Source of the DNA: Pseudomonadota bacterium
Lineage (GTDB): Bacteria > Pseudomonadota > Gammaproteobacteria > Steroidobacterales > Steroidobacteraceae
Direction: 5' to 3'
Length of the DNA stretch: 48,360 nt
Assembly (NCBI GenBank): GCA_016705325.1
Contig: JADIYJ010000028.1
Coordinates: 1-48,360, forward strand
The notes beneath the pieces are model-generated. The model made no database searches and was not told the origin of the DNA. It was given only the letters and a program-made list of their open reading frames with translations. Positions within the stretch are counted from its first letter, which is position 1. Every line of letters starts with the position of its first letter. The position numbers were made by a program, and so were the translations under genes. This document shows positions 47,651 through 48,360 of this stretch, piece by piece.

Positions 47651-48360
47651 CTACGGCTTGTAGTTGGTCATGCCCGGCCCAGTCTTGTCCCACACGTGAA
47701 AAAGCTCGTCCGTCATTATCGTGGCGAGGTTGTTATCCGGAATTTCAATCACATCCTGGTCCAGCGTCATGACCCGGAGCTTCCAGCCTGCGGGAAGCTT
47801 CTTGTAGTTGGCTGCCCCCTTGGCGAGGAATTCCTCCCAGGTCTGTGTCGGACGCAGCCCCAGCTGGAACCCCTTCAGGATCCAGGTGTTGCCCGCTGCA
47901 TCGTCCAAGAGCGCCACCTTGGTGCTCTTGGTCCATCCCCACTTGCTGGTCCGCGCGATCTGCATAGGCTCGTAGGGGGCGCTCCCTCGATATCGCCAGA
48001 TTCGGGCAGGTTGAGCTGGGCTACCCAGCCGGTCGCGCATGCCGTTGAAGTCCCTTTCATTGCCGACAGCCACTTCAACCCAGTCCGGCATCCAGATCTT
48101 GGGGCCGTTCAGCATCACCTTGGCGACACCGTATTCCTTCGCCATCTTCTTCAGGTCGAGGCCTTCGACCAATGCCTGCGGAGAAGTGTCCTTTGACGCA
48201 GGCATGGCCTTGGTCGAGTACATGGTATTAAAGCAGGGCGCGACCAGCTTCCCCGTCTTCGGATCCCGAACGGCGAAGAACAGCTCAATGAACCGTACCT
48301 GGTGCATGTTATCGAACCGCATGATCTTGGCTTTGTCCCCGTCGTGCAGGACTGCAGGTC
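47651..48360 (-). CDS. Unknown protein, 5' end outside window
   Basis: At least 236 residues; the frame runs open to base 48360. From an internal Met (48322) it reads MRFDNMHQVRFIELFFAVRD, then LVAPCFNTMYSTKAM, WMPDWVEVAVGNERDFNGMR, YEPMQIARTSKWGWTKST, TQTWEEFLAKGAANYKKLP and ends TGPGMTNYKP. I do not recognise a characterised family. Aromatic-rich segments and an IMTDELFHVWDKTG end suggest a folded, probably exported or periplasmic protein, but no signal is visible in the part present. GC and codon use look lower than the neighbours, which hints at different ancestry. Confidence 0.75.
   Translation of the reverse strand, partial: PAVLHDGDKAKIMRFDNMHQVRFIELFFAVRDPKTGKLVAPCFNTMYSTKAMPASKDTSPQALVEGLDLKKMAKEYGVAKVMLNGPKIWMPDWVEVAVGNERDFNGMRDRLGSPAQPARIWRYRGSAPYEPMQIARTSKWGWTKSTKVALLDDAAGNTWILKGFQLGLRPTQTWEEFLAKGAANYKKLPAGWKLRVMTLDQDVIEIPDNNLATIMTDELFHVWDKTGPGMTNYKP

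Overview
The window is a high-GC chromosomal segment from a proteobacterium, most likely a gammaproteobacterium. This is inferred from gene content: OxyR, YajQ, an archaic (spore-coat-U type) chaperone-usher operon, a Fur-like box before a TonB receptor, and CysA/T/W-type transporters. It looks metabolically versatile, with H2 oxidation, ferredoxin-linked 2-oxoacid metabolism and wax-ester or neutral-lipid synthesis. No rRNA, tRNA, integrase, transposase or CRISPR array was seen.

Layout. 1-3.3 kb: a WS/DGAT acyltransferase and a two-domain fatty acyl-CoA reductase, divergent, which together make a storage-lipid locus. 3.3-6.5 kb: a decayed GFA gene, a LuxR-type regulator, a diacylglycerol-kinase-like gene and a DUF4124 protein. 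6.6-11.4 kb: a korCAB-like operon (GltD-like FAD/ferredoxin protein, gamma-alpha subunit, beta subunit). 11.6-16.2 kb: a chaperone-usher pilus operon with a convergent pilin-like secreted protein. 16.4-20.9 kb: oxyR, a PCu(A)C copper chaperone and a large alpha/beta-hydrolase-CHAT (caspase-like) fusion, all on one strand. 21-22.4 kb: a Nudix hydrolase and a D-2-hydroxyacid dehydrogenase. 22.4-27.6 kb: a complete hoxFUYHW NAD-reducing [NiFe] hydrogenase operon. 27.6-33.1 kb: a DUF3011 protein, a desaturase, a GFA protein, a TonB receptor and yajQ. 33.1-37.3 kb: a TlpA-like lipoprotein, a small DUF2780-like protein and a HerA-like ATPase. 37.4-43.7 kb: a five-gene unit coupling a sulfate-type ABC transporter (its ATPase carries a universal-stress-like tail) to a histidine kinase and response regulator. 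43.7-48.4 kb: an 18-bp purine repeat, a DnaQ-like exonuclease, a PhnA-domain protein, a YtcJ-type amidohydrolase, an ADP-ribosylglycohydrolase remnant and an unknown gene cut by the window edge.

Quality. Most genes between 1 and 19.5 kb, and a few later ones, are split by single-base frame changes. Several would be repaired by adding one base to a G/C run. I read most of these as consensus errors rather than pseudogenes, and call true decay only where a domain is missing.

Best candidates for something new: the hydrolase-CHAT fusion; the ABC transporter/universal-stress/two-component unit with no binding protein; and a set of G-tract intergenic elements that each follow a stop codon.
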